Shown here: positions 6,974-15,677 of the stretch, one piece after another
Position numbering within the stretch: position 1 is the stretch's first letter
How the letters are laid out: every line of letters begins with the position of its first letter
DNA from: Ornithomonoglobus_A sp045612845
GTDB taxonomy: Bacteria; Bacillota; Clostridia; UBA1381
DNA: 64,000 bases
Assembly (NCBI GenBank): GCA_045612845.1
Contig: JAZKZV010000003.1
Coordinates: 124,001-188,000 of the forward strand
Direction of reading: 5' to 3'
The notes under the pieces: generated by a model
What the model saw: the letters and a program-made list of their open reading frames with translations, nothing else
Told to the model about the DNA's origin: nothing
The model's database searches: none
Program-made: the position numbers and the translations under genes

Positions 6974-8647
6974 CTACTCATTAGAATCCGATTGTTGTTT
7001 ACTAAATAAAATTGTAACAGTTGTTCCTTTATCCTCAGTGCTTTCAAGAGAAACATCTGCCTCGTGATATGCAGCTCCGTGCTTTACGATTGCAAGACCA
7101 AGACCCGTTCCTCCCATAAGCTTTGAATGACTTTTATCCACTCTGTAGAATCGCTCAAAAACTCTGCTTTGCTCGGATTGCGGAATGCCTATACCCGTAT
7201 CTCTTACACTAAGAATTACTTTATCACTGGTTTGGTTAATAATAACATCAACCAATCCGTTTTCTTTATTATACTTAATAGCATTGTCGCACAGATTGTA
7301 TACCATTTCGTCAAGAATTTTTCGTATTCCCAAAACATCGGCACTATCACCTATAACTCTAAGTGAGATATTCCTCTTGCCTGCAACGGACAACAATCTG
7401 TTTACAACATCCTTTGAAAGCTCATATAAATCAACCTGCTCTTTCTCAAATACCACGCTTCCCTCATCAAGCTCGGATATTTCCATAATGTCGCTTACAA
7501 GGGTGATAAGCCTTTGTGCTTCATCATAAATGGAGGTTGAAAAATCAACGACAGTTTCATCAGGCGTGCCGCCCGACTTTAATATTTCTGCAAATCCCGA
7601 AATTGATGTGAGCGGTGTTTTGAGCTCGTGCGACACATTCGAAGTAAATTCCTGTCTTAAATGTTCGCGTTTTGCGCTCTCTGTTATATCAATAATTACC
7701 ATAACAGCTCCAATAATTTTTTTGTTTACGTATACAGGCGTTGCTATTATATTATAGGTACTGTCCTCATTGGTAATATTATTTTCGCATCTTTCACCTA
7801 AAAGCGCTTTTTCCACAACAGACCTGAAGCCTTTGCTTCTGTTAAATGTAAGAACACTGCCGCTTTGCTCGGGTGGAATTTCAAGCATACGGACAGCCGC
7901 CTGGTTGTATGATAAAACTTTCGCTTCTTTATCAAGAACCAACAGTCCCTCACTCATATTTTCTGTTATGAGTTTAAACTCTTCCCTGCTTTGCTTACTT
8001 TCTTTTATCTGCTTATCTATTGTATATTTCTGTGCAGAGAGTTTTTTCAAAAGCGGTGTTAATTCCTCATAAGCATTATTCAGTGATGGATTTTCTAAAT
8101 CAAGCTCATTGATTGGCTTGATAATTGCCTTTGATAATCTATAAGAGAGCAAAAGAGACAATAAAAAACCAAAAGCAATTATAACGGTAAGCGGTTGCAT
8201 AATTCCAAGCAATATAATAAGCACAGAATTTTGTCTGGTAGCTATTCTCAGTATCGTACCATCTTCAAGTTTTTCTGCATAGTAGAGAGTTTTTTGCATC
8301 AGGGTTTTTGAATGTCTTGAGCTTGTTCCGCTTCCGTTCTCCATGGCTTGTTTTATTTCTTCTCGCTCAGAGTGATTTTCTAATTCCTCTGCAACTGCCC
8401 TGGTATCCGCTATAACTGTTCCGTCATCAGAAAGCAAGGTTATTCTTTTTTTATCATCATCAAAATTTTCGATATAGGAAACACCCTCGTTTTTTACTGC
8501 ATAGGATATGTAATCTGCTTCACTTTGAAGTTCCGAAAAAATCTGCGACTCAAAGTAATTAAAAAGAACACCAAAAATCAGACAAAAACTCATAAGAAGA
8601 ATCAGCATCGAGGTAATTAAGTTGGAACGGAATATTTTACTGAGCAT
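6974..8647 (-). CDS. phoR: Phosphate sensor histidine kinase PhoR
   Basis: 557 residues from the ATG at 8647, chosen because GGAGG lies 8 nt upstream; an ATG at 8653 and a TTG at 8662 are too close to or inside that site. Two transmembrane helices (about 10-30 and 145-170) bracket an extracytoplasmic domain; a PAS domain follows (about 225-320), then HisKA with SHELKTP and phospho-acceptor near His340, and a HATPase with DTGIGIP and GGTGLGL. This is the Gram-positive PhoR layout. It overlaps the end of phoP and lies downstream of pst-phoU, so phosphate sensing is a safe assignment. All kinase motifs are intact. Confidence 0.93.
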   Translation of the reverse strand: MLSKIFRSNLITSMLILLMSFCLIFGVLFNYFESQIFSELQSEADYISYAVKNEGVSYIENFDDDKKRITLLSDDGTVIADTRAVAEELENHSEREEIKQAMENGSGTSSRHSKTLMQKTLYYAEKLEDGTILRIATRQNSVLIILLGIMQPLTVIIAFGFLLSLLLSYRLSKAIIKPINELDLENPSLNNAYEELTPLLKKLSAQKYTIDKQIKESKQSREEFKLITENMSEGLLVLDKEAKVLSYNQAAVRMLEIPPEQSGSVLTFNRSKGFRSVVEKALLGERCENNITNEDSTYNIIATPVYVNKKIIGAVMVIIDITESAKREHLRQEFTSNVSHELKTPLTSISGFAEILKSGGTPDETVVDFSTSIYDEAQRLITLVSDIMEISELDEGSVVFEKEQVDLYELSKDVVNRLLSVAGKRNISLRVIGDSADVLGIRKILDEMVYNLCDNAIKYNKENGLVDVIINQTSDKVILSVRDTGIGIPQSEQSRVFERFYRVDKSHSKLMGGTGLGLAIVKHGAAYHEADVSLESTEDKGTTVTILFSKQQSDSNE

Positions 8648-9317
8648 TCTCATTTCCTCCAATTTTATAACCTATATTCTTGACTGTATGAATGAGTTCT
8701 CCTGCAGACTCCAGCTTTACACGTAGCTTTCTTATATGGACATCAAGTGTTCTTGACTCATCATAAAATTCGCCCCATACACGTGTAAGCAGAGTATCCC
8801 TCGAAACAACATTACCCTCAGCCTGTAAAAGCACCATCAAAAGAGAATATTCCTTAAAAGACAGAGTAATCTCCTTACCCGAAACTTCTATAATGTGCTT
8901 TTCGGGATTTACATATAAATTTGCAATTCTGTATTCCTTTAGTGTATTTGTTTTTTCGTATCTTCTCAAAACAGCACGAACACGCGAGGATAGTTCTGTC
9001 ATACCAAAGGGCTTTGCAATATAGTCATCTGCACCCATGTCGAGTCCCGTAACCTTGTCAAATTCGCTGCCCTTGGCAGTAATCATAATTACGGGAATGT
9101 TTTTATAATTATTGTCTGCCTGTAACTTGGAAAGTATTGACAGTCCGTCTTCTTCGGGCAACATTATATCGAGCAAAATAAGCTGCGGTTTTTGATTTTT
9201 CATTTCCTGCCAGAATTCACTCGGTAAGGGAAATCCTTTTACACTATAACCCTCTTTTTCGAGTGCATAGCATACAAGTTTACGAATATTAGTATCATCT
9301 TCTATAAAATAAATCAT
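8637..9317 (-). CDS. phoP: Phosphate response regulator PhoP/PhoB
   Basis: 226-residue OmpR-family regulator with phospho-acceptor Asp50 (LLDIMLP), Lys102 (IAKPF) and a C-terminal winged helix ending in HTVKNIGYKIGG. Its 3' end overlaps phoR by 11 bp. It has its own sigma-A promoter downstream of phoU. In Firmicutes the phosphorylated protein binds TT(A/T)ACA repeats at 11-bp spacing; repeats of this kind are seen before pstS and, more weakly, before the VTC operon in this window. Confidence 0.93.
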   Translation of the reverse strand: MIYFIEDDTNIRKLVCYALEKEGYSVKGFPLPSEFWQEMKNQKPQLILLDIMLPEEDGLSILSKLQADNNYKNIPVIMITAKGSEFDKVTGLDMGADDYIAKPFGMTELSSRVRAVLRRYEKTNTLKEYRIANLYVNPEKHIIEVSGKEITLSFKEYSLLMVLLQAEGNVVSRDTLLTRVWGEFYDESRTLDVHIRKLRVKLESAGELIHTVKNIGYKIGGNENAQ

Positions 9318-9350
9318 CTCTTTTACCTCCGGAAAATGACTTATACTTAT

Positions 9351-9379
9351 ATTTTATCATATAGTCTGAGTTTTTTCAA
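9351..9379 (-). promoter_or_regulatory. Sigma-A promoter of phoPR
   Basis: Minus-strand -35 TTGAAA (9374-9379), 17-bp spacer, -10 TAAAAT (9351-9356), with GGAGGT before the phoP ATG. No Pho-box repeats were seen here, so phoPR may be partly constitutive. Confidence 0.75.
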
Positions 9380-9429
9380 TAAATTAACTACAAAAAACGC
9401 ACAAATTGACGTTATTAACAATAAGATTT

Positions 9430-10080
9430 TTATTCGCTGTATTCTGCGTGTTTACCCGTAATAGAGTAAATTACCCATTCCGCAATATTTTCAGCATGGT
9501 CGCCTATTCGCTCAAAATACTTCGCTATCATAAAAAGGTCAATAAGCGACTCTGCGTTTACCGACTTTTCTTCAATGGCAGTTACAAGCTCTCCTTTGAC
9601 TTTGTCAAATAAATCATCAACTATATCATCATGCGCGATAACAGCATATGCAATCTTCGTATCTTTTTTCACAAAGGAATCAATACTGTCTGTAACCATC
9701 TGTATTGTCGCTCTTGCCATATCTGCAATATGGATTTCGCTTTGCATACCGCAGCCATTAGCATATTCGGCAATTTCTGCAATGTCTGATGCCTGATCTC
9801 CTATACGCTCCATATCCGAAATCATTTTAAGTGCAGAAGATATTGTTCTGAGGTCTGATGCAACGGGTTGTTGTTGCATTAAAAGCTTCATACATAATGT
9901 TTCGATGTCCCGTTCTTTTTGGTCTATTTGCTTGTCTGATTCGTATACGGTTTCTTTCATTTTTATATCATTGTCAATAAGCAGTTTTACAGCAGATGAT
10001 ATTGCATCTTCGCAAAGTGCTCCCATTGTAATAAGCTCATTATTTAAGTTGTTTAGTTGTTCATCAAATCTGTTTCTCAT
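9430..10080 (-). CDS. phoU: Phosphate-transport accessory/regulatory protein PhoU
   Basis: 216 residues, all helical, made of two related three-helix bundles with the metal-binding E-x3-D-x3 patterns typical of PhoU (DMERIGDQASDIAEIAE near 90 and YFERIGDHAENIAEW near 190). PhoU links the Pst transporter to PhoR signalling and limits phosphate uptake. Its ATG overlaps the pstB stop as TAATG, so it belongs to the pst operon. Length is normal. Confidence 0.96.
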   Translation of the reverse strand: MRNRFDEQLNNLNNELITMGALCEDAISSAVKLLIDNDIKMKETVYESDKQIDQKERDIETLCMKLLMQQQPVASDLRTISSALKMISDMERIGDQASDIAEIAEYANGCGMQSEIHIADMARATIQMVTDSIDSFVKKDTKIAYAVIAHDDIVDDLFDKVKGELVTAIEEKSVNAESLIDLFMIAKYFERIGDHAENIAEWVIYSITGKHAEYSE

Positions 10081-10829
10081 TACCCGAACCTCCCTGTAAT
10101 ATAATCTTCTGTTCTCTTATCCTGCGGTGTTGAGAACATTTTCTCTGTTTTGTCGAATTCTATAATTTCTCCAAGCAGGAAGAATGCGGTTTTGTCTGCA
10201 ACTCTTGCCGCTTGCTGCATATTGTGTGTTACCATAACGATGGTGTATTTTTGTTTGAGTTCTTCTACCAAATCTTCAATTTTAGACGTTGATATAGGGT
10301 CAAGCGCAGAGGTCGGCTCGTCCATAAGAAGAATATCCGGCTCCACTGCAAGAGCTCTTGCAATGCAAAGTCTTTGCTGCTGACCGCCACTCATTCCAAG
10401 AGCACTCTTTTTTAGTCTGTCTTTGCACTCATTCCAGATTGCCGCTTGTCTTAAAGAACGCTCTACAATTTCATCAAGCTGAACCTTTGATTTGACCCCA
10501 TGAATACGTGGCCCGTATGCAATGTTATCATAAATACTCATTGGGAATGGATTAGGCTTTTGAAACACCATACCAACCTTTTTCCTTAAAATATTAACGT
10601 CCATATCCTTGTATACGTCAACACCATCAAGACAAATTTCTCCCTCTATTGTGCACCCTTCAACCAGATCGTTCATACGGTTGAGGCTTTTTAAAAATGT
10701 AGATTTGCCGCATCCCGAAGGACCTATTAAGGCAGTAATCTTCCTTTGGGGAAGTTCTATGTTAATGTTCTTTAATGCCTGGTTTGCACTATACCATAAG
10801 TTTAGATTTTTAGCTGTAATTATTCCCAT
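10080..10829 (-). CDS. pstB: Phosphate ABC transporter ATP-binding protein PstB
   Basis: 249 residues. Walker A GPSGCGKST (36-44), Q-loop near VFQKPNPFPMSI, ABC signature MSGGQQQR, Walker B ILLMDEPTSALDP and switch His in VTHNM. The VFQKPNPFPMSIYDNIAYGPR block is diagnostic for PstB among ABC ATPases. It powers phosphate import with PstA, PstC and PstS. Start and stop codons overlap those of neighbours as TAATG on both sides. Confidence 0.97.
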   Translation of the reverse strand: MGIITAKNLNLWYSANQALKNINIELPQRKITALIGPSGCGKSTFLKSLNRMNDLVEGCTIEGEICLDGVDVYKDMDVNILRKKVGMVFQKPNPFPMSIYDNIAYGPRIHGVKSKVQLDEIVERSLRQAAIWNECKDRLKKSALGMSGGQQQRLCIARALAVEPDILLMDEPTSALDPISTSKIEDLVEELKQKYTIVMVTHNMQQAARVADKTAFFLLGEIIEFDKTEKMFSTPQDKRTEDYITGRFG

Positions 10830-11695
10830 TATTTTACTCCTTTCTTCTTTAAAATTTTTCCTGTAATTTTTGCACTCATGTTTATTACAAATGTCAGCAC
10901 TAAAAGTATTGCAGCTATTGCAAAGGCTATTTCAAACTCGCCTCTTTCTTTTGCATACATATAAAGTGCAACTGTGAGTGATGAGCCTGCATTACCGGGA
11001 ATAATTGCATCTTTTAAATTAAGTATTTCATTTGCCATACCTGCAGTAAAAAGAAGTGCCGCACTTTCTCCTACAATTCTGCCTATTGATAAGATACATC
11101 CCGTTACAATTCCGTCAATAGCTGCGGGAATTACAACAGTTCTTATCATGTACCATTTGCCTGCACCCAATGCAAGTGAGCCCTCTCTGTATCCGTACGG
11201 AACTGTTTTTAAACTTTCTTGTGTTGTTCTTATTACCGTAGGAAGTGTCATAATAACAAGCGTAAGCGAACCTGCCAAAAGGCTTGTTCCAAGCGAAAGG
11301 AATTGCACAAAAATCAACATTCCCACAAGACCGTATATGATTGACGGGATTCCCGAAAGTGTCTCCGTTGCAAGTTCAATAACTTTTACAACCTTTTTGT
11401 TTTTTGCATATTCATTTAAGTAAATTGCTGCTCCTACACCAATAGGAAGTACAATTACAAGTGTTATAAGTATAATATAAACTGTATTTAATATATTCGG
11501 CAATATTCCAACAGTTCCGAGAAGAAGGCTTGGCTTGCCGGTTAAAAACCCAAGTGATATATGGGGTATACCTCTGTATAAAATATAACCTATAAGACCT
11601 AGTAAAATAAGGCATATAATTGTTGCCGATAAATACATCAGAATATTTAAAGCCATACATTTTATTTTTCTTTCCATTGATATTTTATCCTGCAT
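10829..11695 (-). CDS. pstA: Phosphate ABC transporter permease PstA
   Basis: 288 residues, six predicted transmembrane helices, with the ABC permease (EAA-like) loop ESLKTVPYGYREGSLALGAGKW. Also typical are the LSGIPSIIYGLVG block and the IVGESAALLFTAG segment of PstA. AAGGAG lies 7 nt before the ATG. It forms the membrane channel with PstC, encoded immediately upstream (4-nt gap). Confidence 0.96.
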   Translation of the reverse strand: MQDKISMERKIKCMALNILMYLSATIICLILLGLIGYILYRGIPHISLGFLTGKPSLLLGTVGILPNILNTVYIILITLVIVLPIGVGAAIYLNEYAKNKKVVKVIELATETLSGIPSIIYGLVGMLIFVQFLSLGTSLLAGSLTLVIMTLPTVIRTTQESLKTVPYGYREGSLALGAGKWYMIRTVVIPAAIDGIVTGCILSIGRIVGESAALLFTAGMANEILNLKDAIIPGNAGSSLTVALYMYAKERGEFEIAFAIAAILLVLTFVINMSAKITGKILKKKGVK

Positions 11696-11699
11696 AATC

Positions 11700-12575
11700 T
11701 CACTCCTTATTCTTTTTAACTATCAGATTAAGTACCAGGTTAATTATCAGTATAAACACGAACAACACCAACGCTATCGAGAAAAGTGCCTCTCTTTGCA
11801 AGCCTGATGAGTATGACATTTCGCTTGCAACCGCTGTTGTAAGAAAGCGAACGCTTTTAAAGAGTCCGGGCATATTCGCAACATTGCCCGATACCATCAT
11901 AACCGCCATAGCCTCACCTATGCTTCTGCCAATACCAAGTACAACAGCTGTAAGTATTCCGCTCTTTGCTGCAGGTACAATAACCTTAAATACAGTTTCT
12001 GTCTTTGTAGCACCGAGTGCCAGAGACGCTTCCTCATATTCCTTTGGCACTGCCCGTATTGCAGTTTCCGAAACAGATATTACAGATGGTAATATCATGA
12101 CAGTTAAAACTATAATCGCCGAAAAGAGATTTGCTCCGTCAGGCAGATTGAATATTTCACGTACCATAGGAACAATTATTATCATTCCCACAAGACCATA
12201 TACAACCGAGGGTATTCCCGAAAGCAAGTCCACACTCGAACGGACTATTCTGCTTAGTTTGTCATTTGCCATTTTTGAGGTGAAAATCGCACACATAAGA
12301 CCAAGCGGTACACCAATTATTATTGCACCGACTGTTCCATATACCGATGTCAGAATAAATGGTAAAATTCCGTAAGACGGAGTTGAGGCAGTTGATGCCC
12401 ACTCTGTGCCGAATAAGAATTCGTATATTCCGATTTCGCCAATGGCAGGCATTCCGGATACGAGAAGAAATCCGGTAATAAGAATTACAAAAGCTACCGC
12501 TAAAAATCCGCAAATTGTGAAGATTATACTCATTGATTTTTCTATTAAATTTGCTGCCTTTTTAATTATGCTCAT
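11700..12575 (-). CDS. pstC: Phosphate ABC transporter permease PstC
   Basis: 291 residues with six transmembrane helices. The permease loop ETAIRAVPKEYEEASLALGA and the LLSGIPSVVYGLVGM block mirror PstA. The IGRSIGEAMAVMMVSGN segment is characteristic of PstC. It follows pstS by 12 nt and precedes pstA by 4 nt in the pst operon. Full length, no anomalies. Confidence 0.96.
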   Translation of the reverse strand: MSIIKKAANLIEKSMSIIFTICGFLAVAFVILITGFLLVSGMPAIGEIGIYEFLFGTEWASTASTPSYGILPFILTSVYGTVGAIIIGVPLGLMCAIFTSKMANDKLSRIVRSSVDLLSGIPSVVYGLVGMIIIVPMVREIFNLPDGANLFSAIIVLTVMILPSVISVSETAIRAVPKEYEEASLALGATKTETVFKVIVPAAKSGILTAVVLGIGRSIGEAMAVMMVSGNVANMPGLFKSVRFLTTAVASEMSYSSGLQREALFSIALVLFVFILIINLVLNLIVKKNKE

Positions 12576-12587
12576 TTTCTATACTCC

Positions 12588-13400
12588 TTATCTTGCTACG
12601 GGTACAGCTCCTGCTCTTATGATAAAATCGTCAGCAGTACCTGATGTTGCATACTCAAAGAATGCTTTTGCAGTGTCTGTTAACTCTGTATTCTTCTTTG
12701 TTACGAATACGAAGTTACGCTGAACTTTGTATGTGCCATTCTGAATTGTTTCTGTTGTGGGATTTACACCCTCGACAGAAAGTATCTTAACTGTGTCTTT
12801 TACGGATGCTATTGAGGCATATCCGATTGCATTGGGATTAGATGTTACTGTCTGAACAACATCGCCTGTTGATGTAAGCTCCTGGGAATATTTACATAAA
12901 TCCTCTGTATTAGTGATTGATTCAAAACCATCTCTTGTTCCCGATGCGGCTTCCCTGCCTATACTTACCACAGGGGCATCTGCACCGCCCACCTCACTCC
13001 AGTTTGTAATCTCGCCTTTATAAAGCTTAGAAATCTGCTCTACTGAAAGGTCAGATACAGGGTTTTGTGGATTTACAATTACTGCAATACCATCAATCGC
13101 AACTACTGTAGCGTCAAGCTCCGCTTTTTCTTCGTCTTTCAAATCACGCGACGAAAGACCAATATCGCATCTGTCCTCCAGAACTGCCTGAATACCGCTT
13201 CCCGAGCCTGTCGGGTTGTAGGTAATCTTTACATCCGAATTTTCTTCCATATAGCTTTCTGATAAATATCCTATTACCTTTTCCATAGAGGTCGAACCAT
13301 CTGTTGCAACTGTTCTGCCATTTTTGTTTGTGCCGCCGCAACCGGTGAGCGTTACGGTAAGCACACTTGCTACTGTTAATAAACTTATGATTTTTTTCAT
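12588..13400 (-). CDS. pstS: Phosphate-binding lipoprotein PstS
   Basis: 270 residues from the ATG at 13400. A GTG nine bases upstream overlaps the AAGGAGAG ribosome site and is less likely. The lipoprotein signal peptide ends in the lipobox LTGC with Cys21. Phosphate-contact motifs of the family are visible: DGSTSMEKV, NPTGSGSGIQ and GREAASGTRDGFE. It is the extracellular receptor of the Pst importer and the first gene of its operon, directly downstream of a Pho box. Confidence 0.96.
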   Translation of the reverse strand: MKKIISLLTVASVLTVTLTGCGGTNKNGRTVATDGSTSMEKVIGYLSESYMEENSDVKITYNPTGSGSGIQAVLEDRCDIGLSSRDLKDEEKAELDATVVAIDGIAVIVNPQNPVSDLSVEQISKLYKGEITNWSEVGGADAPVVSIGREAASGTRDGFESITNTEDLCKYSQELTSTGDVVQTVTSNPNAIGYASIASVKDTVKILSVEGVNPTTETIQNGTYKVQRNFVFVTKKNTELTDTAKAFFEYATSGTADDFIIRAGAVPVAR

Positions 13401-13443
13401 CAAAATCACTCTCCTTTAAAAATTTTCTTTTTGGTTACGATAA

Positions 13444-13500
13444 CAGTTTAGCATATGTGATGTAAACTCTAAAAGTAAAGGTATGTTAATTGTAGGTTAA
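13444..13500 (-). promoter_or_regulatory. Pho box and promoter of the pst operon
   Basis: On the minus strand the hexamers TTAACC, TTAACA, TTTACT and TTTACA (complements beginning at 13495, 13484, 13474 and 13461) follow one another at about 11-bp intervals, the pattern of PhoP-binding direct repeats known from Bacillus. A -10-like TAAACT lies about 12 bp downstream (13444-13449). There is no good -35, as expected for an activated promoter. Induction in low phosphate is inferred. Confidence 0.8.
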
Positions 13501-13572
13501 AAAGAACATTTTTGTGTTTAATTATTTATAGCATTTAAAAAATACCTGCAAATTATACTTTTTAACAAAAAA

Positions 13573-13600
13573 CAACACCCACCAATATTGGTGAGTGTTG
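13573..13600 (-). terminator. Terminator of rplM-rpsI
   Basis: Hairpin CAACAC-C-CACCAAT / ATTGGTG-A-GTGTTG (13573-13586 and 13587-13600). On the minus strand it is followed by TTGTTTTTTG. It lies 17 nt beyond the rpsI stop. Confidence 0.88.
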
Positions 13601-13616
13601 AATATAAAGTAATATC

Positions 13617-14012
13617 TTATCTCTTGCTGAATTGTGGTGCACGACGAGCTGCCTTCAAACCGTACTTCTTTCTTTCCTTCATTCTTGAGTCTCTTGTTAA
13701 GAAACCTGCAGCCTTAAGGTCTGCTCTGTAAGCTTCTGTATCAACTTCAAGTAATGCTCTTGAAATACCATGACGGATTGCACCGGCCTGACCTGTGAAG
13801 CCACCGCCCTGTACATTTACGTTTACATCAAACTTATCAACAGTCTTTGTAAGTACCAATGGTTGACGAACTATTAGCTTTAATGTATCTAAACCAAAGT
13901 ACTCATCAATGTTTCTGCCGTTTATTGTTATATTACCGTTGCCAGGTACAAGATAAACTCTTGCTACAGAAGACTTTCTTCTGCCTGTACCATAGTATTG
14001 TTCTTTAGCCAT
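13617..14012 (-). CDS. rpsI: 30S ribosomal protein S9
   Basis: 131 residues. Typical uS9 features: YYGTGRRKSSVARV at the N terminus, GGGFTGQAGAIRHGISRAL in the middle and the basic tail ending in RAPQFSKR that reaches the ribosomal P site. It lies 14 nt after rplM in the conserved L13-S9 operon, with a strong terminator behind it. Confidence 0.98.
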   Translation of the reverse strand: MAKEQYYGTGRRKSSVARVYLVPGNGNITINGRNIDEYFGLDTLKLIVRQPLVLTKTVDKFDVNVNVQGGGFTGQAGAIRHGISRALLEVDTEAYRADLKAAGFLTRDSRMKERKKYGLKAARRAPQFSKR

Positions 14013-14026
14013 TTCAAAAATCCTCC

Positions 14027-14467
14027 TTATTTAATTTCCTGTGTCCAAGCAACAGGTTTTTGTGCCTCGTGTCCGTGCTCTGTGCCCTGATATACACGAA
14101 GTCTTGTTAATGCCTTTCTTCCTATTGTGTTGTTAGGAAGCATACCCTTTACTGCATATGTCATAGCAAGCTCGGGCTTGTCTGCCATCAACTTATCGTA
14201 GTGGATTTCCTTTATGCCGCCAATCCAGCCTGTGTGGTAGTATCTTACCTTTTGTTGTAGCTTGTTACCTGTTAAAACAGCCTTATCAGCATTTATAACG
14301 ATTACGTGGTCTCCGCAGTCAACGTTTGGTGTAAATGTAGGAAGGTGCTTACCTCTTAATATGCTTGCAACTGTTGCAGCAACTCTGCCAAGAGGCTTGT
14401 CTGCAGCATCTACAATGTACCATTTTCTTTCAACGTCTTGCGGTTTTTGCAAATAACTTGAATTCAT
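14027..14467 (-). CDS. rplM: 50S ribosomal protein L13
   Basis: 146 residues with the uL13 hallmarks WYIVDAADKPLGRVA, the LRGKHLPTFTPNVDCGDHVIVINA core and GMLPNNTIGRKALTRLRVY near the C terminus. First gene of the rplM-rpsI operon, with a consensus promoter about 60 nt upstream and a short hairpin in its leader. Confidence 0.98.
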   Translation of the reverse strand: MNSSYLQKPQDVERKWYIVDAADKPLGRVAATVASILRGKHLPTFTPNVDCGDHVIVINADKAVLTGNKLQQKVRYYHTGWIGGIKEIHYDKLMADKPELAMTYAVKGMLPNNTIGRKALTRLRVYQGTEHGHEAQKPVAWTQEIK

Positions 14468-14497
14468 TGTTTTTTCCTCCTATAATAACTAATCTAA

Positions 14498-14553
14498 TGC
14501 CGCCTTTGCGACTCAACGTTACATATTTTACTACCTTTTTATATTTTTGTCAA
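14498..14553 (-). promoter_or_regulatory. rplM promoter and leader hairpin (possible L13 leader)
   Basis: Minus-strand -35 TTGACA (14548-14553), 17-bp spacer, -10 TAAAAT (14525-14530). The leader holds a GTCGC-AAAG-GCGGC hairpin just before the GGAGG of rplM. Many Firmicutes have an autoregulatory L13 leader here; the match is by position and hairpin only. The rest of the gap to 14767 contains an AT-rich promoter-like stretch for the plus-strand gene. Confidence 0.7.
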
Positions 14554-14658
14554 TACTTTTTTTAAAAATTTTTATACTACTTTAATTTTCTTCGTTTTTC
14601 TCTTGTTTTCTCTTTTATACTCACTTTCCATTTTATTTTTTAAGGCTCTTGTATTATT

Positions 14659-14729
14659 ATTTATTTTATGTTATAATTGGCTTATGCATATTTTATTTTA
14701 CAAAAAAGCTCTTTAAATAAGGCTTTTTT
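14659..14729 (+). promoter_or_regulatory. Putative promoter and leader hairpin of the DMT transporter gene
   Basis: A TATAAT at about 14682-14687 stands 17 bp after a weak TTGTAT. An imperfect terminator-like hairpin AAAAAAGC/GCTTTTTT (14702-14709 and 14722-14729) lies in the leader, 38 nt before the ATG, so attenuation is possible. Both calls are tentative. Confidence 0.4.
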
Positions 14730-14767
14730 GTGCATTTAACATCATACCCAAACGAAAGAGGTCAGTC

Positions 14768-15658
14768 ATGAAAAAATCCTATATGTTTGCAGCAACATCA
14801 ATAATCTGTTGGTCAACAGTTGCAACCATAACCAAGCTTCTACTTACCAATTATAACAATTTTCAATTATTGTGGATAAGCTCATTATTGTCTGCATTAT
14901 TTTTATTAGTTGTAAACATAGTAAGTGGAAAAATCAAAACACTTAAAGAATACAAGCTAAAGGATTTTCTTTCTATAATTATAGCAGGCTTTCCGGGAAC
15001 TTTTTTGTACTATGTTTTTTATTATGCCGGTGCTGACCTTATGAGTGCCTCACAAGCATTTATCGTAAACTATATGTGGCCGATAATGAGCGTAGTATTT
15101 GCGTGTATTATATTAAAAGAGAAAATGACAATGCGCAAGGGTCTTGCCATTGCGGTATCCTTTTTGGGTGTAGGTATAGTAACAGGTGCAGACCTTGTAA
15201 ATCTTAATCACAACACAATTATGGGTGCCCTGCTTTGTCTTATGGGTGCAGTATCTTACGGATTATTTACATCATTAAACCGAAAAATACACTATGATAA
15301 GGGTGTTTCAATGATGTTTAATTACTTTGTTACATTTTTTATGACAAGTATAATAAACTTTGTAAACGACGACCTCTTTGTGCCGACACTAACACAGTTA
15401 CCCGGCTTTGCATGGAACGGAATATTCACAATGGGTATAGCCAATACATTATGGATACTTGCTTTAGAAAATGGTACTACTGCAAAAATCTCAAACCTTG
15501 CGTACATAACACCGTTTTTATCGTTGGTGTGGACTTCTTTGATATTAAAAGAAGAAATATCCGTTAATTCAATAATCGGCCTTGTTGTTATTGTGCTTGG
15601 AATATTTATTCAACTTAAAGAAAAAAACAATAACAAGGTTATGTCTGTTAAACGCTGA
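14768..15658 (+). CDS. DMT-family (EamA) transporter
   Basis: 296 residues with ten hydrophobic helices arranged as two EamA repeats (about 5-140 and 150-285). The pattern IVNYMWPIMSVVFACIILKE at the end of repeat one and ITPFLSLVWTSLILKE at the end of repeat two is the usual drug/metabolite-transporter signature. The substrate cannot be told from sequence; amino acids or other small metabolites are common in the family. AAAGAGGT precedes the ATG. The next gene begins 19 nt later and may be co-transcribed. Confidence 0.88.
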   Translation: MKKSYMFAATSIICWSTVATITKLLLTNYNNFQLLWISSLLSALFLLVVNIVSGKIKTLKEYKLKDFLSIIIAGFPGTFLYYVFYYAGADLMSASQAFIVNYMWPIMSVVFACIILKEKMTMRKGLAIAVSFLGVGIVTGADLVNLNHNTIMGALLCLMGAVSYGLFTSLNRKIHYDKGVSMMFNYFVTFFMTSIINFVNDDLFVPTLTQLPGFAWNGIFTMGIANTLWILALENGTTAKISNLAYITPFLSLVWTSLILKEEISVNSIIGLVVIVLGIFIQLKEKNNNKVMSVKR

Positions 15659-15677
15659 TAATCGTAATGGAGGTATT

